Positions 16,728-26,032 of a stretch of 59,550 nt of DNA are shown one piece after another. Origin of the DNA: an uncultured Chloroflexota bacterium. GTDB taxonomy: Bacteria > Chloroflexota > UBA11872 > UBA12225. Under the pieces are notes generated by a model, which made no database searches, had not been told where the DNA came from, and saw nothing but the letters and a program-made list of their open reading frames with translations. The stretch spans positions 4,574 through 64,123 of the forward strand of contig CADCTC010000035.1 of NCBI GenBank assembly GCA_902805635.1, given 5' to 3'. A program made the translations under genes and the position numbers. Each line of letters begins with the position of its first letter. Positions within the stretch are counted from its first letter, which is position 1.

Positions 16728-16847
16728 CGCATTCTGCCCTCTGTACGACTGCCGCAGCCACCCAGTGTGCCTTCTACCCCCGTGTGCGTGTCTGCATCGG
16801 ACGTGCTCCGTATGCCAGCGGCCCGGCTAGTCCCGTGATTTGCCCGG

Positions 16848-17888
16848 TCACGCCCGTCGGTCGCGCAGTCGCGGCGCCACCTGGGACGCGAACAGCAGCG
16901 CCCCTGCCGTGCTGGGGAAGTCCAGGAAGCGCAAGATGAAGTGGCGCACTCCTACGTCGACGTACTCCTGCAGCCGCGCCGCCACTTGCTCCGGTGTCCC
17001 TACCAGTGCCGCTCCCGCCCCCGTGTGCTTGTAGAGCGTGCTGCGTTCTGCGATGGCGCGCGCCTCCGCTTCGGTTTCGGCGATTGCCATCGCTTGCAGC
17101 TGGAGGTTGTAGAGAATGGACGTGGGGTCGCGGCCCACCGCATCGCAGTGCTCCTCCAGCACGCGCGCCTTCTGCGCGAACCCCTCCGGCGTCACGTCAC
17201 TCAGGTTCCACCAGTCCGCGTGGCGCGCCACCAGCCGCAGCGCCAGCTGCTCCCCGGATGCCCCAATCATCACCGGAGGCGGCGGTTCGGGCAGCGGCAG
17301 GCAGTAGGCGTCTTCAATCGCGTAGTGGTCGCCGCGAAACGTGGCCGGCGTCCGCGTCCACATGCGCCGCATCAGCCGGATCGCTTCGTCGAGCTGCCGC
17401 AGCCGCACCGCCGCGGCGGGAAAGTCGTAGCCGTACGCCTTGTACTCGCTTTCCATCCAGCCCGCGCCTATACCCAGGATCAGCCTCCCTCCGGTCAGCG
17501 CCTGGAGCGTGGCGGCCATCTTCGCCATCAGGGGCGGGTAGCGGTAGGAGTTCCCCATCACGATCTGCCCGAACAGGTAGTCCGGGTACGCCATCGCCAT
17601 CGCCGCCGTCGCAGTCCAGCACTCCAGCGTGTCGGTGTCCGGGCTCTTCCATCCGGCCCCCGGCACTAAGTGGTCGGAGAGCCACACCGACTCGTACGTG
17701 CCGCGCAGCGCGTCCAGCGTGGCGTGCACCCCCGGCAGCCAGATTGCCAGCGGCGCCCCATCCGGGTCCCACATCGGCATCCGCCACCCGAACGCCACCG
17801 GCGCTGCACGCCCGCTCCCCGGCGCCATCACGCTCGTGATCCGCGCTCTTCCCCTCGGCGCCGGTGTGGTCGTCTCTGCGTCGCTCAC
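16848..17888 (-). CDS. LLM class (luciferase-like) flavin-dependent oxidoreductase
   Basis: 346 aa from GTG 17888, chosen for gggagaa at 17895-17901 on the minus strand. The frame is open to 17990. The TIM-barrel bacterial luciferase family features are visible: YESVWLSDHL, TGGRLILGIGAGWMESEYKAYG and PPVMIGASGEQLALRLVARHADWWN. Members use FMN or F420 to oxidise or reduce small organic molecules. The actual cofactor and substrate cannot be read from sequence. The upstream gene is divergent. Confidence 0.9.
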   Translation of the reverse strand: MSDAETTTPAPRGRARITSVMAPGSGRAAPVAFGWRMPMWDPDGAPLAIWLPGVHATLDALRGTYESVWLSDHLVPGAGWKSPDTDTLECWTATAAMAMAYPDYLFGQIVMGNSYRYPPLMAKMAATLQALTGGRLILGIGAGWMESEYKAYGYDFPAAAVRLRQLDEAIRLMRRMWTRTPATFRGDHYAIEDAYCLPLPEPPPPVMIGASGEQLALRLVARHADWWNLSDVTPEGFAQKARVLEEHCDAVGRDPTSILYNLQLQAMAIAETEAEARAIAERSTLYKHTGAGAALVGTPEQVAARLQEYVDVGVRHFILRFLDFPSTAGALLFASQVAPRLRDRRA

Positions 17889-18071
17889 CTGAGTTCTCCC
17901 TGCTTCCTGCTTCGAATCGTTCAGAGCACGCGCCCAGGCGCTGCCGACCAACGGTAACGTATGCGTAACTCCGCGGCACGACTCGTGCATTTCGTTACCC
18001 CAGCGTCCGCGGCGCAGCGGCGGGCGAACACTGTTGGCAATGACCAGTACAGGTCTGACGAGGAGATCACA

Positions 18072-18401
18072 ATGGCACAGGTAAATGTAAATCCGGGCCC
18101 TGCCCGTTCGGATGAGTCCGGCACCGGCATGGGGATGGGGATGATTGTGGGATTGCTGCTCGGCTTGCTGCTGCTCGCCCTAGTGGCGTGGTACGCGTTC
18201 AGCCAGTCGGGTTGGTTCGGCCCGGCCGCTCCCGGCGGCACCACCAACGTAAACGTCACCACCAGCCAGCCATCGGGCGGCACCGGTACCACCGGAAGCG
18301 CGGGCGGCACCGGCGCCAGCTCCAGCAGCTCCAGCACCGGCGCGACGGGCAGCACCGGCACCACCGGCGCGACGGGTGGAGCGACCACCGGCGGCAGGTA
18401 A
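18072..18401 (+). CDS. Small single-pass membrane protein with Gly/Thr/Ser-rich tail
   Basis: 109 aa from ATG 18072 with gaggagatcac just upstream. Residues 1-20 are polar. A Met/Gly-rich membrane helix follows at about 22-42 (MIVGLLLGLLLLALVAWYAF). The remainder is a low-complexity tail of TGTTGSAGG and SSSSS type repeats. The tail is probably extracytoplasmic and flexible. No family or function is recognised. A hairpin followed by four Ts lies 36 bases past the stop. Confidence 0.72.
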   Translation: MAQVNVNPGPARSDESGTGMGMGMIVGLLLGLLLLALVAWYAFSQSGWFGPAAPGGTTNVNVTTSQPSGGTGTTGSAGGTGASSSSSSTGATGSTGTTGATGGATTGGR

Positions 18402-18436
18402 CGCTCTCCTACTCTCTCACACACGCTCACCCATGG

Positions 18437-18468
18437 AACGGGGACGGCCTTTCGGTCGTTCCCGTTTT
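18437..18468 (+). terminator. Likely Rho-independent terminator
   Basis: A GC-rich imperfect stem, with left arm aacggggac and right arm gtcgttcccgtt around ggcctttcg, ends in tttt at 18465-18468. It directly follows the small membrane protein gene. It ends two bases before the putative ATG of the DUF885 gene, which raises doubt about that start. Confidence 0.65.
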
Positions 18469-18469
18469 C

Positions 18470-19780
18470 ATGTCACGCGCTACCCTCTGGCGCGTGAACG
18501 ACCTGGCCACGGCGTACGTGAAGCTCGTGCTGGCGATGGGCCTGCACGACGCCGACTACGTGGACGCGTACCATGGCCCGCAGGAATGGCGGGCAGATGT
18601 CGAGCGTGAACGCCCCGCTCTCCACGAGGTCCATCAGCGCGCCACCGCGCTGGCAGCGGAGTTGGACCGTGCGGAGCCTCCGCTTACGTGCACTGAGACT
18701 GCCGGAGAGGACATCAACCGGCTGCGGCACACCTACCTCACCCGCCAGCTTGCTGCCCTGATCGCGCGTGCCGAGCAGCTGCAGGGGCGACGCTTCACGT
18801 TCGACGAAGAGTCGCGCGCGCTGTACGATGCGGTGTCCCCGCACCAATCCGAGGAGGAGCTCGCCGCCCGTGTCTCGTCCCTGGAGCAGGACGTGCCTGC
18901 CATCCCCGGCAGCGCCGGCGCCTCGAGCAGCGCAGCGGTTTCGCTGCAAGAGCGTCTCGCTGCCTACCGCCGACGCTTCATTATCCCACCGGACCGGCTG
19001 GATGCCGTCTTCGCCGCTGCCATTGATGAATGCCAGCGCCGGACCGCCGTGCACGTGACCCTCCCACCCGGCGAGTCCTTCACCGTCGAGCAGGTGACGG
19101 GCAAGTCCTGGTCGGGCTACAACTGGTACCAGGGCGACTTTGCCAGCCTCATCCAGGTCAACGTCGATCTTCCCATCTTTCTGAGCCGTGCCCTGGACCT
19201 GGCCGCGCACGAGGGCTACCCCGGCCACCACGTCTACAACGTGCTGCTCGAGCGCCACCTCGTGCGCGAGCGCGGCTGGCCGGAGCTGACCGTCTACGCC
19301 CTGTTCAGCCCGCAGTCGCTGATCGCCGAAGGCACCGCTAACTTCGGCGTCGACGTGGTCATGCCCCCCGCCGAGCGTTTAGCCTTCGAGCGCGAGACCC
19401 TCTATCCGCACGCCGGGCTGGATGCGACGGAAGCCGAGCGCTACCACCGCATCGAGGAGCAGGTAGCAGGCCTGACCTATGCCGGCAACGAGGTCGCCCG
19501 CCGCTACCTGGACGGCGCCCTTAGCGCCGAAGACGCCGCCGGCTGGCTGGCGCGCTACACCCTCACCGAGCCGGAGCGCGCCCGGCAGCGCGTCCGCTTC
19601 ATCGACCAGTATCGCTCGTACGTCATCAACTACAACCTGGGCAAGGACCTCGTCCGCCGTCACGTCGAGGCCCGCGGCGGCACACCAGATCAGCCAGGTA
19701 AACGCTGGGAGGTGTTTATCGAGCTGCTCACCACACCCCGCGTCCCCTCCACGTTGACAGCGCCTGCTGTCCCGACATGA
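18470..19780 (+). CDS. DUF885 family protein (putative metallopeptidase/carboxypeptidase fold)
   Basis: 436 aa from ATG 18470; an alternative in-frame GTG at 18494 (VNDLATAYVKL) avoids overlap with the terminator. The family's hallmark AHEGYPGHHVYN, which resembles a zinc-binding helix, lies near residue 250. EGTANFGVDVVMP follows and may supply a further acidic ligand. Members are thought to be zinc peptidases. The cellular substrate is unknown. No signal peptide is evident. The 3' end overlaps the convergent membrane protein gene by 91 bases. Confidence 0.82.
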   Translation: MSRATLWRVNDLATAYVKLVLAMGLHDADYVDAYHGPQEWRADVERERPALHEVHQRATALAAELDRAEPPLTCTETAGEDINRLRHTYLTRQLAALIARAEQLQGRRFTFDEESRALYDAVSPHQSEEELAARVSSLEQDVPAIPGSAGASSSAAVSLQERLAAYRRRFIIPPDRLDAVFAAAIDECQRRTAVHVTLPPGESFTVEQVTGKSWSGYNWYQGDFASLIQVNVDLPIFLSRALDLAAHEGYPGHHVYNVLLERHLVRERGWPELTVYALFSPQSLIAEGTANFGVDVVMPPAERLAFERETLYPHAGLDATEAERYHRIEEQVAGLTYAGNEVARRYLDGALSAEDAAGWLARYTLTEPERARQRVRFIDQYRSYVINYNLGKDLVRRHVEARGGTPDQPGKRWEVFIELLTTPRVPSTLTAPAVPT

Positions 19781-20466
19781 TGCGCGCCAAGAGGCGTTTC
19801 GTTGTGGGGATGCAGCTTCTCCCCGGCGCAGGCGCCCACGCCCGCCGGCATGGCGTTCCGGACCGTGTCAACGCGGAACATGACGCCGCAGCCCGTCTGC
19901 GCCGCGACGGGCCACACCGGGATGATCGCCAGCAGCGCGGCTGCTCCCACCGCTACAGCGGGCGCGTGGCCCCAACGCTGCTTCCCGCTGGGCTGCACCG
20001 TCCGCGGCGCGTGCCGGCGAGTGGTCTGCCCATTCACTATCGCCAGGAATGGCGCCACCAGCCACAGCATGGCTAGCTCGATCACCTTGGACACCGCGAC
20101 TATCGGCCCAAGGTGCTCTGGCTCGCCGGCGTGCGGACCAAGTGGGATGCCAACCGAGTACGCCACGGCGAAGAGCGCGAACAGCGCCAGGCTCCCGACC
20201 ACCAGGGCGGTTATCAGGGGCTTGTCGGGCCGCCGGGTCAGTGCTATCCCGGCGGCGATCTGGGCTATTCCCACCGCCGCCAGGAAGGCCGAGGGCTCCG
20301 GGCCTTCGGCCAGGTGGTCATACGCGGCGACGAAGTGCACCGTGCCTGCCAGCACCGCTAAGGCTGCGCCGGCGGCCAAACGCCGTTCTGTGGCGGCCAG
20401 CACACGGTCTGCTCCACCGGCCAGCCGCACTATTGGCACAAGGGTGGATGTGCGTGTCACGATCAT
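19690..20466 (-). CDS. Multi-pass membrane protein of unknown function
   Basis: 258 aa from ATG 20466. Five hydrophobic segments are visible (for example LAAGAALAVLAGTVHFVAAYDHL, ITALVVGSLALFALFAVAY and IELAMLWLVAPFLAIV). The last ends in a small-residue helix before a polar C-terminus of about 60 residues. No family motif is recognised. The C-terminal 91 bases overlap the DUF885 gene on the other strand. The gene is divergent from the ECF sigma factor gene, and the two could share a control region. Confidence 0.65.
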   Translation of the reverse strand: MIVTRTSTLVPIVRLAGGADRVLAATERRLAAGAALAVLAGTVHFVAAYDHLAEGPEPSAFLAAVGIAQIAAGIALTRRPDKPLITALVVGSLALFALFAVAYSVGIPLGPHAGEPEHLGPIVAVSKVIELAMLWLVAPFLAIVNGQTTRRHAPRTVQPSGKQRWGHAPAVAVGAAALLAIIPVWPVAAQTGCGVMFRVDTVRNAMPAGVGACAGEKLHPHNETPLGAHHVGTAGAVNVEGTRGVVSSSINTSQRLPG

Positions 20467-20670
20467 TTCCGTGGCGCTAATACGGCAGGCACTGGCGCCG
20501 GGATCATCGGTTGCTGGGCATCGATCCTGCTGGAATACTGGGGACGGTGATCCGCACGCCCCTGCGTTCCGTAGTAGCGGAGGACAGGCAGTGATGGCGT
20601 GCCCATGCAACCAATCCTCTGGCACCCCACCAATCCAACCGGTGCCATGCTCCTCGTGGGGGCGTGGCCG

Positions 20671-21318
20671 GTGACGACGCTGCCGCTCAATCAGAGCGAG
20701 GGCGCTGCGGACGAGACGCTGCTCGCCGCCGTCCGGGACCGCGACGCCGCTGCGCTTGAGGCGCTCTACGACAAGCACCACGCGGTCGCGCTCTCGGTGG
20801 CGCTGCGACTGGTGCGCAACCAGCAAGTGGCAGAGGACGTGGTGCAGGACGCCTTCCTCGCGGTGTGGCGCCAGGCCGGCACCTTCGCCGGCCAGCGCGG
20901 CAGCGTGCGCAACTGGCTGTTATCCATCGTGCATCATCGCGCTATAGACTGGCTGCGCCGCCGCGAGGTGGCACAGCCACCGGTCGCGCTGGAGACGCTG
21001 GAGGCGGCCACCGGCGCCTTGCCCGATACGCATGGCGGAGAGGTGTGGGAGGACGCCGCGCGGAGCATCGAGCGGCAGCAGGTACACGCCGCGCTGACGG
21101 CGCTGCCGGTGGAGCAGCGCCAGACGGTTGAGCTGGCCTACTTCGGCGGGCTGACGTGTCAGGAGATCGGGGAGCGGCTTGGCGTTCCGCTAGGTACTGT
21201 TAAGGGACGCATGCGGCTTGCGTTGCGAAAGCTGCGCGTCGCACTTGGTCCCGATGTGCTGTTTGACGTAACGGGGGAGAGCGCCGGCGCAGCCGGCAGC
21301 ACGGAGGTGGCGGGATGA
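20671..21318 (+). CDS. ECF-type RNA polymerase sigma factor
   Basis: 215 aa from GTG 20671; an in-frame ATG at 20647 is possible. Region 2 is clear (EALYDKHHAVALSVALRLVRNQQVAEDVVQDAFLAVWRQ, and VRNWLLSIVHHRAIDWLRRR). Region 4 has the helix-turn-helix (VELAYFGGLTCQEIGERLGVPLGTVKGRMRLALRKLR). There is no region 1.1 or 3, as expected for an extracytoplasmic-function sigma. Its stop overlaps the start of the anti-sigma gene by 4 bases, so the pair is translationally coupled. The signal sensed is unknown. Confidence 0.93.
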   Translation: MTTLPLNQSEGAADETLLAAVRDRDAAALEALYDKHHAVALSVALRLVRNQQVAEDVVQDAFLAVWRQAGTFAGQRGSVRNWLLSIVHHRAIDWLRRREVAQPPVALETLEAATGALPDTHGGEVWEDAARSIERQQVHAALTALPVEQRQTVELAYFGGLTCQEIGERLGVPLGTVKGRMRLALRKLRVALGPDVLFDVTGESAGAAGSTEVAG

Positions 21319-22337
21319 GCTCCATACACGACTCAGACTCAGACAAGGTCCCTGCCGTACCAGACCTAACCCGGCCGCACGAGGACGTCACGCTCTCTCA
21401 GGCCGAGAGCATTGCGCTGGAGGGTCACGCCGCCGCGTATGCCCTGGATGCCTTGACCAAGGATGAGGCACGCGAGTTCGAGCTCCATCTGCGCGGCTGC
21501 GCCTTTTGCAGCGCGGCCGTCGCGGAGTTCGACGACGTCGTTGGGCAACTGCCGGAGGCGATCGAGCCGCTGCCAGCGGCGCCGGCGCTGAAGCAGCGCC
21601 TGATGGACGCGGTCCGCGCCGACATCGCTGCGGCCCGCTCGATCACGGCGAGCGCGGGCGCTCCGACAGGGGCCCGCCTCGCGGGACCGCCGACGTTCAA
21701 TGTACCCGGCGCTACCAGGGCTCCCGGCGCCGCTCACCCACTAAGACCAGTCGCGGGTATGACGACTTTCCAGGACACGACGGCGCAGCGCCCCGCCACG
21801 ACGCCACCGGTGCCGGCGATGTCGGGGCCCGCGAGCGCTCCCGTGTGGATGGCCTGGCAGCCGCCCCGCTGGCTCGCCGCCACCCTACTCGTCGCCAGTC
21901 TGGGACTAGGCGCATGGAACGTCTCGCTCCTGCGCAGCGCCGCCGCCGAGCGAGACCGCGCCGCCACGTATGAGGCGGCGCTGGCCACCGCCGCCGGCGG
22001 CCGGGTCGTACCGCTTGCCTCCACCAGCGAAGCCGCCGGCCGGAGTGCACGCGTTGCGCTCATCACTCCGGCGGCGGGAACAGCGGCCACAAGCCAGGAA
22101 TCTGTCCGCCTGGTCGTCGCCGGCCTCCCGCCGGCCGCAGCAGACCGCACCTATCAGTTGTGGCTGATCCAGGACGGCACGCCGCGCGACGCGGGCACGT
22201 TCGGCGGTGCGTCTGGTGTGGAGACTGTGGCCGTCAAGGGCGACCCCTCCCGCGCGCAGGTAGTGGCCGTGACCGTCGAGCCCCGTGGTGGGAGCTCCGC
22301 CCCAACGTCACAACCGATCCTCGCTGCCCGCCTCTGA
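21315..22337 (+). CDS. Anti-sigma factor (ZAS domain, RskA-like C-terminus)
   Basis: 340 aa. ATG 21315 overlaps the sigma gene stop. The N-terminal anti-sigma domain has HLRGCAFCS, giving His58-x3-Cys62-x2-Cys65, the zinc-binding pattern of ZAS proteins. A Pro/Ala-rich linker follows. One membrane helix is at about 186-206 (LAATLLVASLGLGAWNVSLL). The extracytoplasmic C-terminus resembles the RskA domain (RLVVAGLPPAAADRTYQLWLIQDGTPRDAGTF). It should hold the sigma factor at the membrane until proteolysis or a redox change releases it. Confidence 0.9.
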   Translation: MSSIHDSDSDKVPAVPDLTRPHEDVTLSQAESIALEGHAAAYALDALTKDEAREFELHLRGCAFCSAAVAEFDDVVGQLPEAIEPLPAAPALKQRLMDAVRADIAAARSITASAGAPTGARLAGPPTFNVPGATRAPGAAHPLRPVAGMTTFQDTTAQRPATTPPVPAMSGPASAPVWMAWQPPRWLAATLLVASLGLGAWNVSLLRSAAAERDRAATYEAALATAAGGRVVPLASTSEAAGRSARVALITPAAGTAATSQESVRLVVAGLPPAAADRTYQLWLIQDGTPRDAGTFGGASGVETVAVKGDPSRAQVVAVTVEPRGGSSAPTSQPILAARL

Positions 22338-22367
22338 TCCCCAGACCCATCCCCGCATCGCTTCAGA

Positions 22368-24188
22368 TCACACTCGCGCTCTTACTTCCTGGATAGCGAA
22401 CTGCGCCTCGTACAGCTCGCGGTAATAGCCGCCGTGCGCGAGCAGCGTCGCGTGGCTGCCCTGCTCCATGATCCGTCCGTGGTCCAGCACCACGATGGCG
22501 TCCGCGCTCTGAATGGTGGACAGCCGGTGCGCGATGACGAAGCTCGTGCGCCCCTTCATGACGCGGTCGAGCGCGTCCTGGATCTGGCGCTCGGTCGCGG
22601 TGTCGACGGCGCTGGTGGCCTCGTCCAGGATCAGGATCTTGGGGTCCTTCAAGAACGCCCGCGCGAGCGAGAGGCGCTGACGCTGCCCGCGTGAGAGGCG
22701 CGACCCTGCCCCCTCCAGCGTCGTGTCGTACCCATCGGGCAGCTCCTTGATGAACTCGTGCGCGTTGGCCAGGCGCGCCGCGGCCTCGATCTGCTCGTCT
22801 GTCGCGTCAAGGCGCCCGTAGGCCACGTTGGCGCGCACTGTGGCGTTGAACAGGTGGTTCTCTTGCAGCACCACCGCCATTTGCCCGCGCAGCGAGTCCA
22901 ACGTCACATCGCGCAGGTCGTGGCCGTCCAGGGTCAGCCGCCCGTCGGTCGGGTCGTAAAAGCGCGGGATCAGGTTGATGATCGTGGTCTTGCCGGAGCC
23001 GGTGTGGCCCACCAGCGCGATCATCTGGCCCGGCAGCGCCTCCACGTCCACGCCGTGCAGCACCGGCTCGCCTTCGGTGTAGGCAAAACGCACCCCCTCC
23101 AGCCGCACGTGCCCGGCCACCTCGCGCAGCTCCACCGCGCCCGGCTTGTCCACTACGTCCGGCTTTTCGTCCAGGAACTGGAAGATCCGGTCGGACGCCG
23201 CGAGTGCCTGCTGCACCACGTTGTTCACCTGCACCAGGTCGTTTACCGGCTGGTAGAAGGCCGTAGCGTACGAGAGGAAGGCCACCAGCTCCCCGACAGA
23301 TAGCTGCCCCAGGCGGATCATCGAGCCGCCGTACCACAGGATGAGGCAGGTCGAGAACGTCTGGATGAGCTGGATCGTCGGCCCGGTCACCGATTGCACG
23401 GCGCGCGTGCCGAGCGCGGCCTGCACGCTCTCGCGATTGCGCTCCTCGAAGCGGCGGATCGAGACGTCCTCTCGCGCGAACGCCTTGTTCACGCGCATGC
23501 CGGTGATGTTCTCCTGGAGCACGGCGTTCACCGCCGCTGCCTTTTCCTGCACGCGCCGGTAGCGCGGCCGCAGGATGCTGGCCGAGATCGAGCTTGCCAC
23601 TACCATGGCCGGCGCAGTGCATACGATCAGCAGTGTCAGCCGCCAGTTCAGCGACAGCAGGATGACCAGGTAGATCACCAGGTTCAGCACACTTACTAGC
23701 GACCCGATGGTGTTGCCCGCCAGCGTCTGCTGGAGCGCGTTGATGTCGTTGGTCAGGCGGGACATGATCTCTCCCGCCTCGCGCCTCTCGTAGAAGCGCA
23801 GTGACAGCCGCTGCACGTGCTGAAACAGGTCCTTCCCGATGATGTACAGCACGTGCTGTCCCACCCACGTTACGATGTACCGGTTCAGGAAGGTGAGGGC
23901 GCCGCGCACCAGATGCAGCGCCACCAGCGCCAGGGCAGCCCAGAGCAGCAGCGCCCGGTCTTCCTGGGGGATGATGTCGTCGATGACGTGCTTGGTGATC
24001 CACGGCGGCGCCAGCTGCAGCACCGACGCCCCGGCCAGCGTGCCGGCCGCAATACCCCAGTGCGCGTAATACGGACGGGCGTACGCGAACAGCCGAGTCA
24101 GCGTCCCCCGCACGCGCCCCTTGAGCTGTGGAAGGTCAGCCGTGCGCGATGAGAAGCCGCGCGAGCCACGGCCGCCGAAGTCGCTCAC
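22368..24188 (-). CDS. ABC half-transporter (membrane domain plus ATPase), exporter type
   Basis: 606 aa from GTG 24188, overlapping the stop of the upstream ABC gene by 4 bases. Six membrane helices span about residues 40-330. The ATPase domain shows Walker A (GHTGSGKTT), Q-loop (VLQENHLF), signature LSRGQ (a variant of LSGGQ), Walker B with catalytic Glu (ILILDEATS) and the H-loop (IAHRLST). With its partner it probably forms a heterodimeric exporter of lipids or drugs in the cytoplasmic membrane. The signature change is the only departure from consensus. Confidence 0.93.
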   Translation of the reverse strand: MSDFGGRGSRGFSSRTADLPQLKGRVRGTLTRLFAYARPYYAHWGIAAGTLAGASVLQLAPPWITKHVIDDIIPQEDRALLLWAALALVALHLVRGALTFLNRYIVTWVGQHVLYIIGKDLFQHVQRLSLRFYERREAGEIMSRLTNDINALQQTLAGNTIGSLVSVLNLVIYLVILLSLNWRLTLLIVCTAPAMVVASSISASILRPRYRRVQEKAAAVNAVLQENITGMRVNKAFAREDVSIRRFEERNRESVQAALGTRAVQSVTGPTIQLIQTFSTCLILWYGGSMIRLGQLSVGELVAFLSYATAFYQPVNDLVQVNNVVQQALAASDRIFQFLDEKPDVVDKPGAVELREVAGHVRLEGVRFAYTEGEPVLHGVDVEALPGQMIALVGHTGSGKTTIINLIPRFYDPTDGRLTLDGHDLRDVTLDSLRGQMAVVLQENHLFNATVRANVAYGRLDATDEQIEAAARLANAHEFIKELPDGYDTTLEGAGSRLSRGQRQRLSLARAFLKDPKILILDEATSAVDTATERQIQDALDRVMKGRTSFVIAHRLSTIQSADAIVVLDHGRIMEQGSHATLLAHGGYYRELYEAQFAIQEVRARV

Positions 24189-25969
24189 GCAACCGGCACG
24201 CTTTCTCTAGCCTCCGCCTCGTTCGGCTCCGCCCGCTCACCCTCGCGCTCCTGGACCTGGAACTGAGTCTCGTAGAGCCAGCGGTAGGGCGCGCACGTCT
24301 CCAGCAGCTCGGCGTGGCGGCCGCGGGCCAGCACCCGGCCGGCCTCCAGGTACACGATCTGGTCGGCGCGCAAGATCGTCGAAAGCCGGTGCGCCACCAC
24401 CACCGTGGTGCGGCCGTGCATCAGCCGCTCTAGCGCGCGCTGGATCAGGAAGTCCGTACGCGTGTCCACGCTCGACGTGGCTTCGTCCAGGATGAGGATG
24501 CGCGGATCCACCAGCAGGGCACGCGCAATGGCCAGGCGCTGGCGCTGGCCGCCGGAGAGGCGCACGCCCTTCTCGCCGGTGAGCGTCTCATAGCCTTCCG
24601 GCAGCTCCATGATGAAGCCGTGGGCGTTGGCCGCCTGGGCGGCGGCCTCCACCTCCGCGTCGGTGGCGTCTTCGCGACCGTAGCGGATGTTCTCCTTGAT
24701 GGTCATGTTGAACAGGAAGGTCTCTTGGAGCACCATGCCGATCTGGCTGCGCAGCGATTGCAGCTTCGCATCGCGCACGTCCACGCCGTCTACCGTCACG
24801 CGGCCCGTGGTGACGTCGTAGAAGCGCGGGATCAGGTTGACCAGCGTCGTCTTCCCGGAACCACTGGGTCCCACGATGGCAAGCGACGTACCCGGCGCCA
24901 CGTCGAGCGTCACGTTGGCGAGCAGCGGACGGTCGTGGCCGTAGGAGAACGTTACACGCTCGAACGCCAGCGCGCCACGCATCCGCGGCAGCGCCAGCGC
25001 GTCGGGCTTCTCCGCCACGTCGAGCGGCCAGTCGATAATCTCGAAGACGCGTTCGCCGGACGCCATGGCCTGCTGCATGCTCTGGTTGATGTAACCGAAC
25101 ATGCGTACGGGGCCCCACAACATGCCAACGTACGTCTGGAACGCCACCATCCCGCCCACGGTGAGGGTGCCCTCCATGACGCGCTGGGCGCCGAAGAAGA
25201 GCACCAGCACTCCCGCGAGCGCAGTGGAGATCTCCTGGGCCTGTGACCAGGCCCCCATCAGGCGAGTGGCGTGCAGACGCTTGGTGCGGATCTGCCAGTA
25301 CTGCGAAAGGAAGCGATCGGTCTCGTACTGCTCGCGCGCATACGCCTTGACCAGCTTGATGGCCGAGACGTTCTCCTGCAAGATCCCGGTCAGCTGGCCC
25401 ATCATGCGCTGCAGCTCGCGGTAGATGCGCGTGACGCGCCGCACGCGCATCTGGCAGAAGAAGATCAGCGGCGCCGCCGTGAGCGCGATGAGCGCCAGCT
25501 GCACGTCGAGCGCCATCAGCACGACGACGTACAGCGTGATGCCGACGATGGCGTCCAGGATGCGGACCGTGCCGCTGGCGACGAACGCCTGCACCTGGCT
25601 GACGTCGCTCGTCACGCGGGACATCAGCTGCCCCGTCTGGTGCGAGTCGAAGAAGCTCATGCTCTGCCCCTGCAGGTGGCGGTACAAGTCGTTGCGCAGG
25701 TCGTGCACCACGTTCTGCCCCATCCACTCGGTGAGATAGTTCTGCAGGGAGTTGAGCGCCCGCGCCACGCCCGTCACCAGGAACAGCCCTATCGCCAGCC
25801 ACGCCAGCTGGCCAAAGGTGCCGTGCACCGCCACGTCGTCCACGATGGTCTTGGTCAGCCATGCAGGGGCCAGCCGCAGCGATGCCTCGGTGGTCATGAC
25901 CACCAGGATCGAGACGAGGATCGGCCAGTGGGCGCGGGTGTAGCCGAGAAGGCGGGAAAGAATCCTCAC
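24185..25969 (-). CDS. ABC half-transporter (membrane domain plus ATPase), exporter type
   Basis: 594 aa from ATG 25969. Six membrane helices are followed by an ATPase domain with Walker A (GPSGSGKTT), Q-loop (VLQETFLF), canonical LSGGQRQR, Walker B (ILILDEATS) and H-loop (VAHRLST). It is coupled by a 4-base overlap to a second half-transporter and lies 63 bases downstream of a HlyD-like adaptor gene. The three form a likely exporter operon. The cargo is unknown. A Glu-rich C-terminal tail (EREGERAEPNEAEARES) follows the ATPase. Confidence 0.93.
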   Translation of the reverse strand: MRILSRLLGYTRAHWPILVSILVVMTTEASLRLAPAWLTKTIVDDVAVHGTFGQLAWLAIGLFLVTGVARALNSLQNYLTEWMGQNVVHDLRNDLYRHLQGQSMSFFDSHQTGQLMSRVTSDVSQVQAFVASGTVRILDAIVGITLYVVVLMALDVQLALIALTAAPLIFFCQMRVRRVTRIYRELQRMMGQLTGILQENVSAIKLVKAYAREQYETDRFLSQYWQIRTKRLHATRLMGAWSQAQEISTALAGVLVLFFGAQRVMEGTLTVGGMVAFQTYVGMLWGPVRMFGYINQSMQQAMASGERVFEIIDWPLDVAEKPDALALPRMRGALAFERVTFSYGHDRPLLANVTLDVAPGTSLAIVGPSGSGKTTLVNLIPRFYDVTTGRVTVDGVDVRDAKLQSLRSQIGMVLQETFLFNMTIKENIRYGREDATDAEVEAAAQAANAHGFIMELPEGYETLTGEKGVRLSGGQRQRLAIARALLVDPRILILDEATSSVDTRTDFLIQRALERLMHGRTTVVVAHRLSTILRADQIVYLEAGRVLARGRHAELLETCAPYRWLYETQFQVQEREGERAEPNEAEARESVPVA

Positions 25970-26032
25970 GTGTACGTCAGGGTTGTCCTGGCGCGAGTGT
26001 AGCCGAAGGGCGGGCCGGTCAGGCAGGCCACC

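Noticed and set aside
18465-18470. Treating ATG 18470 as the certain start of the DUF885 gene
   Set aside because: The codon directly abuts the run of Ts of a terminator-like hairpin and lacks a Shine-Dalgarno sequence. GTG 18494 is an equal candidate, so the start is left open.
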